DNA of 64,000 bases from Trujillonella humicola. GTDB lineage: Bacteria > Actinomycetota > Actinomycetes > Mycobacteriales > Geodermatophilaceae. The translations under genes and the position numbers were made by a program. The notes under the pieces were generated by a model. It was not told where the DNA came from and made no database searches. It was given only the letters and a program-made list of their open reading frames with translations. The stretch lies in NCBI RefSeq assembly GCF_046233715.1, contig NZ_JBJNRJ010000004.1, positions 62,001-126,000 of the forward strand, written 5' to 3'. Below, one piece after another: positions 43,219 through 51,776 of the stretch (position 1 is its first letter; the number at the start of each line of letters is the position of its first letter).

Positions 43219-43926
43219 GTGCCCGACGCCGATCCCGCCCCCACCCTGGGTTCCCTGACCTGGCTCCCCGCGGCCGCGCACCCCGAGCTGCTCGGCGGGC
43301 CGGTGGCCGCCGCCCTCCCCGCGCTGGGGAGCGCCGGCTGGGTCGCCGCCATCGACGAGGACCTGGCCGACACCGCCGCGTTCAGCGAGGCCTACGGGGT
43401 CCCGCTCGCGGTCTCGGCCAACTGCGTGGTCGTCGCCGCCCGACGGTCGGGGGAGACGACGCTGGCCGCGTGCCTGGTGCCCGCGACCACGCGGGCCGAC
43501 GTCAACGGGCTGGTCCGCCGCCACCTCGGCGCCCGCAAGGCCTCGTTCGCGCCGCAGGACGTCGCGGTCGCCGGCAGCGGCATGGCCTACGGGGGCATCA
43601 CGCCCGTCGGCCTGCCCGCGGACTGGCCGCTGCTGGTCGACGCTGTGGTGGCCGCCGCCGGCCTCGTCGTCGTCGGTTCGGGAACCCGCGGCAGCAAGCT
43701 CGCCGTCCCCGGACCGGTGCTCGCGGCCCTCCCCGGCGCCGAGGTGCTCGACGGGCTGGGCCGGCCGCTGCCGCCGGAGCAGCCCCGCCCGGCCGCGCCG
43801 CCCGCTCCGGTCCGGGAGCGGGCGCCCGACGACCACGACCTCGGCTGGGGCGATCGCCCCGCCGACCCGGCCGAGGACGACCGCCGCTACCTGGCGGACC
43901 GCCCTCCGCACTGGGGCCGCGACTGA
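43219..43926 (+). CDS. YbaK/aminoacyl-tRNA deacylase-domain protein
   Basis: A 235-residue YbaK-fold protein, a family that edits misacylated tRNAs in trans. Core segments are ANCVVVAARRSGETTLAACL, TRADVNGLVRRHLGARKASF, VAGSGMAYGGITPVGLP (active-site loop, with a conserved Lys in GARKASF) and VVGSGTRGSKLAVPG. The last 60 residues are Pro/Asp/Arg-rich and low in complexity, an atypical extension. The GTG at 43219 has GAGGA 7 bp upstream. The stop codon opens a palindromic repeat. Confidence 0.8.
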   Translation: MPDADPAPTLGSLTWLPAAAHPELLGGPVAAALPALGSAGWVAAIDEDLADTAAFSEAYGVPLAVSANCVVVAARRSGETTLAACLVPATTRADVNGLVRRHLGARKASFAPQDVAVAGSGMAYGGITPVGLPADWPLLVDAVVAAAGLVVVGSGTRGSKLAVPGPVLAALPGAEVLDGLGRPLPPEQPRPAAPPAPVRERAPDDHDLGWGDRPADPAEDDRRYLADRPPHWGRD

Positions 43927-43985
43927 AGAAGGACCCCCTCCTCCCCGCGGCACGCTGCGCGCGTCACGGGACCCTGGAGGGGGCC
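43924..43985 (+). repeat. Stop-anchored palindromic repeat, copy C
   Basis: Begins with the TGA of the YbaK-like gene. The stem is GACCCCCTCC with GGAGGGGGCC. Compared with copies A and B the stem has G to C on the left matched by C to G on the right, preserving pairing. The loop sequence is diverged apart from a shared GCACGCT. It lies between convergent genes (MscL). Confidence 0.75.
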
Positions 43986-43998
43986 GGACGGCAGGTCC

Positions 43999-44436
43999 TC
44001 AGAGCTGACCGGGCAGCGTCGTCGTGCCCGGCCCCGCGGTGCTGGTGCCGGGGCCGGCGCCCTGCTGGGCACGCAGCAGGTCCCGGATCTCCACCAGCAG
44101 CTCCACCTGGGTGGGCTCGGCCGGCCCGGCCTCCTCGCCGCGCTTGCGCCGGTCGCTGATCCTCTTCAGCGGCACGACCACCAGGAAGTACACGACCGCC
44201 GCGGTGATGACGAAGGTGATCACCTGGCTGATGAAGGCGCCGTAGTCGAAGACCTGGCCGTTCACGGTGAACGTCCCGCCCAGGTCGCCGCCCCCGCCGA
44301 AGACGGCGATGAGCGGGGTGAGGAACGAGTCGGAGAACGCGCTGACCACCGCGGTGAAGGCCGCGCCGATGACGACGGCGACGGCCAGGTCGACCACGTT
44401 GCCGCGCATCAGGAAGTCCTTGAAGCCCTTGATCAT
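43999..44436 (-). CDS. mscL: Large-conductance mechanosensitive channel
   Basis: Homopentameric emergency osmotic release valve, 145 residues. TM1 FLMRGNVVDLAVAVVIGAAF and the following segment FTAVVSAFSDSFLTPLI, and TM2 AFISQVITFVITAAVVYFLV, are near-textbook, as is the N-terminal amphipathic MIKGFKDFL. The C-terminal helix (VELLVEIRDLLRAQ) is followed by a Gly/Thr/Pro-rich tail. Its usual neighbours in actinobacteria (SAF-domain protein, Ruc-like gene) follow upstream on the same strand. Confidence 0.96.
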   Translation of the reverse strand: MIKGFKDFLMRGNVVDLAVAVVIGAAFTAVVSAFSDSFLTPLIAVFGGGGDLGGTFTVNGQVFDYGAFISQVITFVITAAVVYFLVVVPLKRISDRRKRGEEAGPAEPTQVELLVEIRDLLRAQQGAGPGTSTAGPGTTTLPGQL

Positions 44437-44487
44437 GGGCCTATTGACGCACGGCCTCGCGGAACGGCGCCAGTGCGGTACCCAGCG

Positions 44488-45126
44488 TCACGGCGACGCC
44501 GTCAGCGGCGGCGGCGACGGCGGCGGCAGGCTGAGGGTGAGGGTCGCGGTCGTCGCCGCGGCCGCCAGCTCCGCGGCCGTGCCGGCGTCGACGGCCAGCA
44601 GGAGCAGCCCCGCGGCCGGGTCGTCGGGACCGGGGGAGGCGAGCAGGACCAGCGCGCCGGCGGCCACCCGGCGGGCCTGCGCGTCGCCGTCGGCGGTGGC
44701 GAGCACGTCGACCCGGTCCCCGGGACGTGCGAGCCCGCTCACCGCGACGTCGGCCGGGCGCACCGGGGCGGCGACCGTGCCGGGCGGCAGCAGAGCGGTG
44801 AGGCCGGAACCCACGAGGCGGACGTCGGTCACCGCTTCCCCGGCGCGCACCGCGCCGGCCAGCGTGCGCCCGAGCAGGGCCTGCGGGTCGGCGGCGGCTC
44901 CGCCGGGTGCCACCGGCAGTGCGGCGACGGCGAGGTGCGCACCCGTCAGGACGGTGCCGGCGGGCAGGTCCGCCGCGGCGGTGACCACGGGCACGCCGCG
45001 GTCATCGGCAGCGGGTTCCGCCGGTCCCGGGCGCAGGGCGAGGACGAGCGCCAGTACCGCCAGCGCCCCGGCCAGGAAGCGGCGGAGCAGGTGGACGACA
45101 GATCGGGGGCGGCGCAGGCGGATCAT
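44488..45126 (-). CDS. SAF-domain (CpaB/RcpC-like) protein
   Basis: A 212-residue membrane-anchored protein. The N-terminus (RFLAGALAVLALVLALRPG) is one helix, followed by a SAF domain: VPVVTAAADLPAGTVLTGAHL, LPVAPGG and GRTLAGAVRAGEAVTDVRL, then RPGDRVDVLAT. Homologues are CpaB-like pilus or pilin-assembly proteins, or uncharacterised members of the mscL cluster in actinobacteria. The C-terminus has long Ala/Thr-rich runs. Function in this setting unknown. No pilus genes are near. Confidence 0.8.
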   Translation of the reverse strand: MIRLRRPRSVVHLLRRFLAGALAVLALVLALRPGPAEPAADDRGVPVVTAAADLPAGTVLTGAHLAVAALPVAPGGAAADPQALLGRTLAGAVRAGEAVTDVRLVGSGLTALLPPGTVAAPVRPADVAVSGLARPGDRVDVLATADGDAQARRVAAGALVLLASPGPDDPAAGLLLLAVDAGTAAELAAAATTATLTLSLPPPSPPPLTASP

Positions 45127-45222
45127 GCCCCGACCGTGCGCGGCCGGCCGCCCGGGTGGGCGACCGGCCGCGAGGGTGTGGAAGGCGGTGCGGGCTGTGG
45201 ACGGCGGGCCGCCCGCGGCAGC

Positions 45223-45567
45223 TCAGCCGGCGCCGGCCGCCTTGGCGCCGCTGCCCGAGGACGACGACGAGGAGGACGACGAGGAGGACGAGGACGACGA
45301 CGAGGAGGTGCTGTTCGCCGCCGGCTCCTTCTTGGTGCTGCTACCGCCGTCGGACCCCGAGGAGGACTCGCTCGAGGAGGCGGACGTGCGGCTGTCGGTC
45401 CGGTAGAAGCCCGAGCCCTTGAAGACGACGCCGATCGAGCCGTACACCTTGCGCACCGGGGCGCCGCACTGCGGGCACTCGCTGACGGGCGCGTCGGTGA
45501 AGGACTGCACGACCTCGAACTCGTGCTTTCCCTCGGCGTTGGTGCAGGCGTACTGGTAGGTCGGCAC
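45223..45567 (-). CDS. FmdB-type zinc-ribbon protein, Ruc-like chaperone with poly-Ser tail
   Basis: A 114-residue protein: N-terminal zinc ribbon with MPTYQYACTN and SECPQCGAPV (Cys ligands) and GVVFKGSGFYRTDSR, then an intrinsically disordered tail with a run of about 18 serines. It corresponds in position and layout to Rv0991c (Ruc) of M. tuberculosis, a redox-activated chaperone with a zinc-binding module and a disordered region, located next to 5-FCL (Rv0992c). Oxidation-switched holdase activity is the expected role. GTG 45567 gives the family N-terminus. Here four other genes separate it from 5-FCL. Confidence 0.82.
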   Translation of the reverse strand: MPTYQYACTNAEGKHEFEVVQSFTDAPVSECPQCGAPVRKVYGSIGVVFKGSGFYRTDSRTSASSSESSSGSDGGSSTKKEPAANSTSSSSSSSSSSSSSSSSSGSGAKAAGAG

Positions 45568-45774
45568 GGCGGGATGCTCCTGGTCGGACGCGGAGTGGGG
45601 CGCGCCGGGCTGGCACTCTGCCCCGGCGACTGCCAATGATGCGCCCTCGCGCGCCGTCCGTCCATCACCCGGGGTCCTCGGTCCCTGGCGACGCGCGGGG
45701 ACGCGGCGGGACAGTGGTGCGCCACGGGGACGACTGCATCCGCCACGGGGGAGGACTCCATCGGGAGAGTTGCG

Positions 45775-46830
45775 ATGACCGTGGACGAGGCCAAGCTGAA
45801 CGACCTGCTCGGGCGATTCGTCGTCGACGCCGGAGCCGGCTTCCAGGTGCTCGGGGCGGTCCTCGGGGACCGGCTCGGGCTCTACCGGGCGCTGCTGGAG
45901 GTGATGCCGGCCGAGCCCGCCGAGGTCGCCCGCGCGGCGGGGGCCGACGAGCGGTACGTCCGCGAGTGGCTGTCCGCGCAGGCCGCCGGGGGCTACGTCA
46001 CCTACGACGCGGCGAGCGGCCGCTTCTCCCTCACCGAGGAGCAGGCCTTCGTCCTGGCGGCGCCGGACGGCATGAACGCCGCCGCGGCCTTCCTGATCCC
46101 GCTCGCGGCGATCAAGAACGCCGACCGGCTGGCCGAGGCGGTCCGCACCGGCGAGGGCTTCCCCTGGCACGCCCACGACCCGGCGTTGTTCGAGGGGACC
46201 GAGCGGTTCTTCCGCCCCGGCTACGCGGCCAACCTGGTGTCGTCGTGGATCCCGGCGCTCGACGGCGTGGAGGAGCGGCTGAAGGCCGGTGCGCGGGTCG
46301 CCGACATCGGGTGCGGCCACGGTTCCTCGAGCCTGCTGATGGCCGCCGCCTTCCCGGCGTCCCGGATCACCGGCTTCGACTACCACGACGCGTCGATCGA
46401 CCAGGCGCGCAAGCGGGCGGTCGAGGCCGGGCTGGCCGACCGGGTGTCCTTCGAGGTGGCCCGCGCGGCCGACTTCCCGGGCGAGGGCTACGACCTGGTG
46501 ACCGTCTTCGACGCACTGCACGACATGCCCGACCCGGTCGGCGCCGCCCGCCACGTCTGCGAGTCGCTCGCTCCCGACGGCACCTTCCTGGTGGTCGAGC
46601 CCTACGCCGGCGACCGGCTCGAGGACAACCTCAACCCCGTCGGGCGCCTCTACTACGGCGCGTCGACGGTGCTGTGCGTGGCCCACTCCAAGACGGAGGA
46701 GCCGCGGACGGCGCTCGGGGCGCAGGCCGGCGAGGCGCGGCTCACCGAGGTGCTGCACCAGGCCGGCTTCGGCCGCGTCCGCCGGGCCGCCGAGACTCCG
46801 TTCAACCTCGTGCTGGAGGCCCGTCCCTGA
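45775..46830 (+). CDS. Class I SAM-dependent methyltransferase with N-terminal winged helix
   Basis: A 351-residue enzyme. Residues 1-110 form a winged-helix-like dimerisation domain (GAVLGDRLGLYRALLEV, RYVREWLSAQAAGGYV). The Rossmann core begins GARVADIGCGHGSSSLLMAA (motif I), then ITGFDYHDASIDQARK, FEVARAADFPGEGYDLVTVF (motif II region) and FLVVEPYAGDRLEDN. The domain order resembles the O-methyltransferase-like group of actinobacteria with no known substrate. ATG 45775 follows GGGAGAG. Followed by MarR 42 bp later, likely one transcript. Confidence 0.85.
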   Translation: MTVDEAKLNDLLGRFVVDAGAGFQVLGAVLGDRLGLYRALLEVMPAEPAEVARAAGADERYVREWLSAQAAGGYVTYDAASGRFSLTEEQAFVLAAPDGMNAAAAFLIPLAAIKNADRLAEAVRTGEGFPWHAHDPALFEGTERFFRPGYAANLVSSWIPALDGVEERLKAGARVADIGCGHGSSSLLMAAAFPASRITGFDYHDASIDQARKRAVEAGLADRVSFEVARAADFPGEGYDLVTVFDALHDMPDPVGAARHVCESLAPDGTFLVVEPYAGDRLEDNLNPVGRLYYGASTVLCVAHSKTEEPRTALGAQAGEARLTEVLHQAGFGRVRRAAETPFNLVLEARP

Positions 46831-46872
46831 CGGGCGGACCGGGCGCGCAGGCGCGAGCCGTACCGTCGGCCC

Positions 46873-47373
46873 GTGACGACCCGGTGGCTGGACGACGAGC
46901 AGCAGCGCGCGTGGCGCGCGTGGCTGAGCGTGAGCGAGCTCGTCCCGCGGGTGCTCGATGCCCAGCTGCGGCGGGACGCCGGGCTGAGCCACGCCGCCTA
47001 CGTCGTCCTCGCGATGCTGTCGGAGGCACCCGGCCGGGCCCGGCGGATGAGCGACCTGGCCCGCCGGGCGAACCAGTCGCAGAGCCGGCTGTCGCACACC
47101 GTGGGCCGGCTGGAGGAGCGCGGCTGGGTGCGCCGGGAACGCGCCAGCGAGGACGCCCGGGGCAACCTCGCCGTCCTCACCGACGCGGGGTGGGACGTCG
47201 TCCAGCAGGTGGCGCCGGGCCACGTCGAGGCCGTCCGCGCCGCGATGTTCGACGCGATGACGCCGGAGCAGACCCGGGTGCTGCGCGAGGCGCTGGAGCA
47301 GGTGCTCGAGCGCCTCGACCCCGACCACAGCCTCCGGGTGGAGCACGGCGCCGACGCCGCTCCCGAGCGCTGA
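46873..47373 (+). CDS. MarR-family transcriptional regulator
   Basis: A 166-residue winged-helix regulator with LSHAAYVVLAMLSEAPGRA, MSDLARRANQSQSRLSHTVG (recognition helix) and LEERGWVRRERASEDARG (wing). It probably responds to a small aromatic or acyl ligand. GTG 46873 is the first start in frame. It probably controls the preceding methyltransferase, with which it is co-directional, or the convergent carboxylase/CoA-transferase pair; no operator could be picked out. Confidence 0.9.
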   Translation: MTTRWLDDEQQRAWRAWLSVSELVPRVLDAQLRRDAGLSHAAYVVLAMLSEAPGRARRMSDLARRANQSQSRLSHTVGRLEERGWVRRERASEDARGNLAVLTDAGWDVVQQVAPGHVEAVRAAMFDAMTPEQTRVLREALEQVLERLDPDHSLRVEHGADAAPER

Positions 47374-47377
47374 CCCT

Positions 47378-47407
47378 CCCGCGGCGGCTCCCCGGAGCTG
47401 CCGCGGG
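47378..47407. terminator. Bidirectional terminator hairpin
   Basis: CCCGCGGCGGCTCC pairs with GGAGCTGCCGCGGG (14 positions, one G-U) across a CC centre, between the convergent MarR stop (47373) and the carboxyltransferase stop (47414). Confidence 0.7.
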
Positions 47408-47413
47408 CAGGGG

Positions 47414-48931
47414 TCAGCGGCCCAGGTGGCGGTAGCGGTGCAGGCGGCTGCGGAAGCGCTCGTTGTCGTCGCGGCCCAGCAGCCCGGCCAGTTCCTCGCC
47501 GAGCACCCGGCCCAGGCGCAGGCAGAACTCCTGCGGCTCGTCGGCGGCGTCGGGGCGCTCGGGCACCACCCGGTCGACGATCCCGGCCCGCCACAGGTCG
47601 GTGGACCGCACGCCCTGGTTCGCGGCCATCTCGTCGGCCCGGTCCACGGTGCGGTGCACGATCACGCTCGCGCCCTCCGGGGGCAGCGGGCCCAGCCAGC
47701 CGTTGGCCGCCGACAGCACCCGGTCGGCGGGCACCAGCGCCAGCGCGCCGCCGCCGGTGCCCTGGCCGAGCAGCACCGCGATCGTCGGCGCCTTGAGCAT
47801 CACCAGGTCCTGCAGGCAGCGCGCGATCTCGGCGGCCAGCCCGCCCTCCTCCGCCTCGCGGGACAGCGCGGCGCCGGGGGTGTCGATCAGGGTGACCAGC
47901 GGCAGCCGCAGCTCCGCGGCCAGCCGCATGCCGCGCCGGGCCTCCCGCAGGGCCGCCGGCCCCAGCGGCGCCGACAGCGACTGCCCGCGCCGGTCCTGCC
48001 CCAGCACCACGCACGGCGCCCCGCCGAAGCGGGCCAGCGCCAGGAGCAGGCCGGGGTCCTTCTCCCCGGCGCCGGTGCCCGACAGGCCGACGACGTCGGT
48101 GGCGGCCGTCCGCAGCAGCCGTCGCACCCCCGGCCGGTCGGCTCGCCGCGAGGCCGTGACGACGTCCCACGCGGAGCGCCCGTCCTCCGGGTCGTCGGCG
48201 TCCGTGCCGTCCTCGGCGGTCGGGCGCTGCGCATCGCGGACGTCGAGGTGCCAGGTCTGCCGCGCGGCCAGCACGTTCAGCGCCCGGTCGGCGACGTCGG
48301 CGATGTCCTCGTGCGCGACCACGGCGTCGATGAGCCCGCGCTCGGCCAGGTGCTCGGCGGTCTGCACGCCCTCGGGGAACTGCTCGCCGTACAGCGCCTG
48401 GTAGACCCGCGGCCCCAGGAAGCCGATGGAGGCGCCGGGCTCGGCGATCGTCACGTGCCCCAGCGACCCCCACGAGGCCAGCACCCCGCCGAAGGTCGGG
48501 TGCCGCAGGTACACCAGGTAGGGCAGCCCGGCCTCCTTGTGCCGGGCGATGGCGGCGGTGATGCCGATCATCTGCAGGAAGGCGACGGTGCCCTCCTGCA
48601 TCCGTGTGCCTCCCGAGACGGGTGCGGCCAGCAGCGGCAGCCCCTCCTCGGTGGCCCGCTCCACCGCGGCGATCAGCCGCTCGGCGGCGGCCACCCCGAT
48701 CGAGCCGGCGAGGAAACCGAACTCCCCGGCCACGACCGCCACCCGGCGGCCGCGCAGCAGCCCCTCGCCGGTGATGATCGCCTCGTCCTGGCGGGTCTTC
48801 TCCGCGGCCCTGACCAGCTCCTCGGCGTATCCCGGGTCGACGTCGCGGACCGGGATCGGGGAGTCCCACGACGTCCACGATCCCGGGTCGAGCACCCGGT
48901 CGCGGAGCGTGCGGGCGTCGGTGCCGGTCAT
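47414..48931 (-). CDS. Acyl-CoA carboxylase carboxyltransferase, fused beta-alpha type
   Basis: A 505-residue carboxyltransferase in which beta and alpha halves are in one chain. The beta half has AVVAGEFGFLAGSIGVAAAE, APVSGGTRMQEGTVAFLQM and the alpha half LVTLIDTPGAALSREAEEGG, KAPTIAVLLGQGTGGGALAL, each holding a carboxybiotin/acyl-CoA oxyanion GG. The substrate (acetyl-, propionyl- or other acyl-CoA) is unknown; no zinc ribbon is present and no biotin carboxylase or carrier gene is in the window. Translation is coupled to the CaiB gene by ATGA. Confidence 0.85.
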   Translation of the reverse strand: MTGTDARTLRDRVLDPGSWTSWDSPIPVRDVDPGYAEELVRAAEKTRQDEAIITGEGLLRGRRVAVVAGEFGFLAGSIGVAAAERLIAAVERATEEGLPLLAAPVSGGTRMQEGTVAFLQMIGITAAIARHKEAGLPYLVYLRHPTFGGVLASWGSLGHVTIAEPGASIGFLGPRVYQALYGEQFPEGVQTAEHLAERGLIDAVVAHEDIADVADRALNVLAARQTWHLDVRDAQRPTAEDGTDADDPEDGRSAWDVVTASRRADRPGVRRLLRTAATDVVGLSGTGAGEKDPGLLLALARFGGAPCVVLGQDRRGQSLSAPLGPAALREARRGMRLAAELRLPLVTLIDTPGAALSREAEEGGLAAEIARCLQDLVMLKAPTIAVLLGQGTGGGALALVPADRVLSAANGWLGPLPPEGASVIVHRTVDRADEMAANQGVRSTDLWRAGIVDRVVPERPDAADEPQEFCLRLGRVLGEELAGLLGRDDNERFRSRLHRYRHLGR

Positions 48932-50115
48932 GTGGTCCCCTCGGTGAGCCAGGCGCGGAGGTCGGAGTCTGCCGCGCCGAGCACGGGGGGAGCGGTGTGC
49001 TCCCGGCGGGTGGTCTCGGTCTCGCCGTCGGGACCCGCGGCGAAGAACCGCAGCGGCGGGCCGGGCAGCTGCAGCCGGCCCAGCGTCGCGTGCTCGACGT
49101 CCACCAGCAGCCCCTGCGACAGGGTCTGTTCCCAGCCGTAGGTCTCGTCGAGCGTGCGCACCTTGCCCGCCGGGATCCCGGCCGCGGCCAGCCGGGCGAG
49201 CAGGTCCTCCGGCCCGGTGCCGGCGAAGGCCTCCTCGAGCAGGGCGATGACGCGGTCGCGGTTGCCCACCCGCTCGCCGTTGGTGGCCAGCCCCTCGGCC
49301 TCGGGGTCCAGTCCGAACTCCGCGCACAGCCGCCGCCACAGCGACTCCGAGCCGCAGGACAGCTGCACGCTGCCGCCGGCGCAGCGGAACAGCCCGTACG
49401 GCGCGATCGAGGGGTGGTGGTTGCCCTGCGCCCGGTTGACCTGGCCGCCGACCGTCCACGCCGTCCCCTGGAAGGCGTGCACGCCGACGATCGCCGCGAG
49501 CAGCGACGTCCGCACCACCTGGCCGCGGCCGGTGCGCTCGCGCTCCAGGAGCGCGGCGAGCACGCCGTAGGCGCCGTACATCCCGGCCAGCAGGTCGCCG
49601 ACGGGGACGCCGACGCGCTGCGGGTCGTCGGGACCGGAGCCGGTCAGCGACATCAGCCCCGCCTCGCCCTGCGCGATCTGGTCGTAGCCGGCACGGCCGC
49701 CCTCGGGCCCGTCGTGGCCGAAGCCGCTGATCGCCAGCGTCACCAGCCGCGGGTTGAGTGCGGCGAGCACGTCGGTGCCGAAGCCGAGGCGGGCCAGCGT
49801 GCCGGGGCGGAAGTTCTCCAGCAGCACGTCGGCGCGGCGGACCAGCTCCCGCAGCAGCTCCTTGTCGCCGTCGTCCTTGAGGTCGAGGGTCAGCGACTCC
49901 TTGTTGCGGTTGGCCGACAGGAAGTACGTGGACTCCCGGTCGCCCTCCTCGGGCGTCACGAAGGGCGGGCCCCAGCCGCGCGTGTCGTCCCCGCTACCGG
50001 GGCTCTCCACCTTGATCACGCGGGCACCCAGGTCGCCGAGCATCATCCCGGCGTGCGGGCCGGCCAGCGCCCGGGTCAGGTCGACGACGAGGATCCCGTC
50101 CAGGGGTCCGGGCAC
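48928..50115 (-). CDS. CaiB/BaiF family III CoA-transferase
   Basis: A 395-residue family III CoA-transferase moving CoA between carboxylic acids through an Asp-thioester. LVVDLTRALAGPHAGMMLGD starts the fold, VIKVESPGSGDDTRGWGPPF and NRNKESLTLDLKD follow, and the catalytic Asp is in AGYDQIAQGEAGLMSLTG. GTG 50115 is chosen for GGAGG 5 bp upstream; an extension to 50172 is Arg/Pro-rich. It is translationally coupled to the acyl-CoA carboxyltransferase, suggesting activation of an acid as CoA ester followed by carboxylation or decarboxylation. Confidence 0.88.
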   Translation of the reverse strand: MPGPLDGILVVDLTRALAGPHAGMMLGDLGARVIKVESPGSGDDTRGWGPPFVTPEEGDRESTYFLSANRNKESLTLDLKDDGDKELLRELVRRADVLLENFRPGTLARLGFGTDVLAALNPRLVTLAISGFGHDGPEGGRAGYDQIAQGEAGLMSLTGSGPDDPQRVGVPVGDLLAGMYGAYGVLAALLERERTGRGQVVRTSLLAAIVGVHAFQGTAWTVGGQVNRAQGNHHPSIAPYGLFRCAGGSVQLSCGSESLWRRLCAEFGLDPEAEGLATNGERVGNRDRVIALLEEAFAGTGPEDLLARLAAAGIPAGKVRTLDETYGWEQTLSQGLLVDVEHATLGRLQLPGPPLRFFAAGPDGETETTRREHTAPPVLGAADSDLRAWLTEGTT

Positions 50116-50204
50116 GGCAGCCTCCGATCGTTCACCGAGCGGCCGGCGCCCCGGCCGGTGACCGGTCCGCACCGGCTCGCCACGGCGGGCCGCGGCCGCT
50201 GCGC

Positions 50205-50798
50205 TCAGCGGCCGTCGGGAAGAGCCTGCCAGCCGCCGGAGGGGGTGACGACGGCGCCCACCCGGCGGTCGTGCGCCTCGGCGGGCAGCTCGTCGACCAG
50301 CTCGTCGTCGTACACGACGGCCACCAGCAGCGCACCGGGCCGGGAGTGCACCAGCGCCCGGTCGTAGAACCCGCCGCCCCGGCCCAGCCGCACGCCTGCG
50401 CGGTCGACCGCCACGGCCGGGAGGACGACGGCCTCCGCCGTCCCGATCGCCGTGGGCCCTAGCCGCGGGCCGACCGGCTCCAGCAGGCCGAACCTCCCCG
50501 GCGCCAGCCGCCCGGTGTCGACGGCCCAGCGCAGCTCCGTGTCGCCCTCGGCGACGACGGGCAGCAGCACCCGCGACCCCAGCTGGGTGAAGGCCGCCGG
50601 CAGCCGCCCGTGGCCCGGCTCGAACTCGTCGGGGCAGAAGGCGGCCAGGGTCCGGACCTCGGCCAGGCCCCGCAGCAGCGCCGTCGTGACGGCGGCGGCC
50701 GCGGCTGCGCGGTCGCCCTCCGGACGGGCGCGCCGGGCCCGGAGCAGCCGCGCCCGCACGGCGGACTTGACCGCGCCCACCTCGTCCGGGGGAGTCAC
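50205..50798 (-). CDS. 5-formyltetrahydrofolate cyclo-ligase
   Basis: ATP-dependent conversion of 5-formyl-THF to 5,10-methenyl-THF, 197 aa. Family blocks: KSAVRARLLRARRARP (ATP-binding Lys/Arg), VLLPVVAEGDTELRWAV, GFGLLEPVGPRLG and GVRLGRGGGFYDRALV (the folate/ATP loop). GTG 50798. It is divergent from galU across about 30 bp, as in mycobacteria (Rv0992c/Rv0993). Confidence 0.93.
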   Translation of the reverse strand: MTPPDEVGAVKSAVRARLLRARRARPEGDRAAAAAAVTTALLRGLAEVRTLAAFCPDEFEPGHGRLPAAFTQLGSRVLLPVVAEGDTELRWAVDTGRLAPGRFGLLEPVGPRLGPTAIGTAEAVVLPAVAVDRAGVRLGRGGGFYDRALVHSRPGALLVAVVYDDELVDELPAEAHDRRVGAVVTPSGGWQALPDGR

Positions 50799-50829
50799 CG
50801 GCGCAGGCTAGCTGGATACGCTCCGCGAC

Positions 50830-51741
50830 ATGCCCAGCTCACGTGCCGCGCGCAAGGCCGTCATCCCCGTCGCCGGGATGGGGACCCGCTTCCTGCCCGC
50901 CACCAAGGCGGTGCCGAAGGAGCTGCTGCCGGTCGTCGACCGGCCGGCGCTGCAGTACATCGTCGAGGAGGCGGCCCGCGCCGGGCTGGGCGAGGTGCTC
51001 ATGGTGACCGGCCGCAACAAGGCCGCGATCGAGGACTTCTTCGACCGGACGCCGGAGCTCGAGGCGGCGCTGGAGAAGAAGGGGGACGCCGGCCGGCTGG
51101 CGGCGGTCCACGAGTCCACCGACGTCGCGCAGGTGCACTTCGTCCGCCAGGGGGAGGCCCGCGGCCTCGGCCACGCCGTGCTGCAGGCCGCCGCCTTCGT
51201 CGGGGACGAGCCGTTCGCCGTCCTGCTCGGCGACGACCTCATCGACGCCCGCGACCACCTGCTCGAGCAGATGCTGGCGGTGCAGGCCGAGCACGGCGGG
51301 TGCGTGGTGGCGCTGCTCGACGTCGGCGCGGAGAACATCGACAAGTACGGCGCGGTGGCGATCGAGGAGCAGGAGCAGCGGGGCGTCGTCACGATCACCG
51401 GCCTGGTGGAGAAGCCACCGGTCGACGAGGCGCCCAGCAGCCTGGCGATCATCGGCCGCTACGTGCTGGCGCCCGAGGTGTTCGACGTGCTCCGCGAGAC
51501 GGCGCCGGGCCGCGGCGGGGAGATCCAGCTGACCGACGCTCTGGCCACCCTCGTCGAGCGCGGCGAGCCGGTGCACGGGGTGGTCTTCGACGGCCGCCGC
51601 TACGACACCGGCGACAAGCTCGACTACCTCAAGGCCGTCGTCCGGCTGGCCGTCGAGCGCGACGACCTCGGCCCGCCGCTGCGCGCCTGGCTGACCGAGT
51701 TCGTGGCCGAGCTGCCCGCCGAGGGCGCGTCGCAGGCCTGA
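50830..51741 (+). CDS. galU: UTP-glucose-1-phosphate uridylyltransferase
   Basis: Makes UDP-glucose, the donor for cell-wall and storage glycans. 303 aa with KAVIPVAGMGTRFLPATKAV (nucleotide-binding G-rich loop), KELLPVVDRPALQYIVEEA, FAVLLGDDLIDAR (metal Asp), GLVEKP and GRYVLAPEVF. It begins a conserved block with glp, rimJ and sepX/glpR on the same strand. Confidence 0.96.
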   Translation: MPSSRAARKAVIPVAGMGTRFLPATKAVPKELLPVVDRPALQYIVEEAARAGLGEVLMVTGRNKAAIEDFFDRTPELEAALEKKGDAGRLAAVHESTDVAQVHFVRQGEARGLGHAVLQAAAFVGDEPFAVLLGDDLIDARDHLLEQMLAVQAEHGGCVVALLDVGAENIDKYGAVAIEEQEQRGVVTITGLVEKPPVDEAPSSLAIIGRYVLAPEVFDVLRETAPGRGGEIQLTDALATLVERGEPVHGVVFDGRRYDTGDKLDYLKAVVRLAVERDDLGPPLRAWLTEFVAELPAEGASQA

Positions 51742-51776
51742 CCGGCGCCCCGCAGGGGGGAGCATCGACGGTCGTG

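Noticed and set aside
44267..45406. Acidic poly-Asp/Glu frame opposite the Ruc-like gene
   Set aside because: Complement of the serine tract; the minus frame has the zinc-ribbon Cys and a family start, so the acidic run is a shadow.
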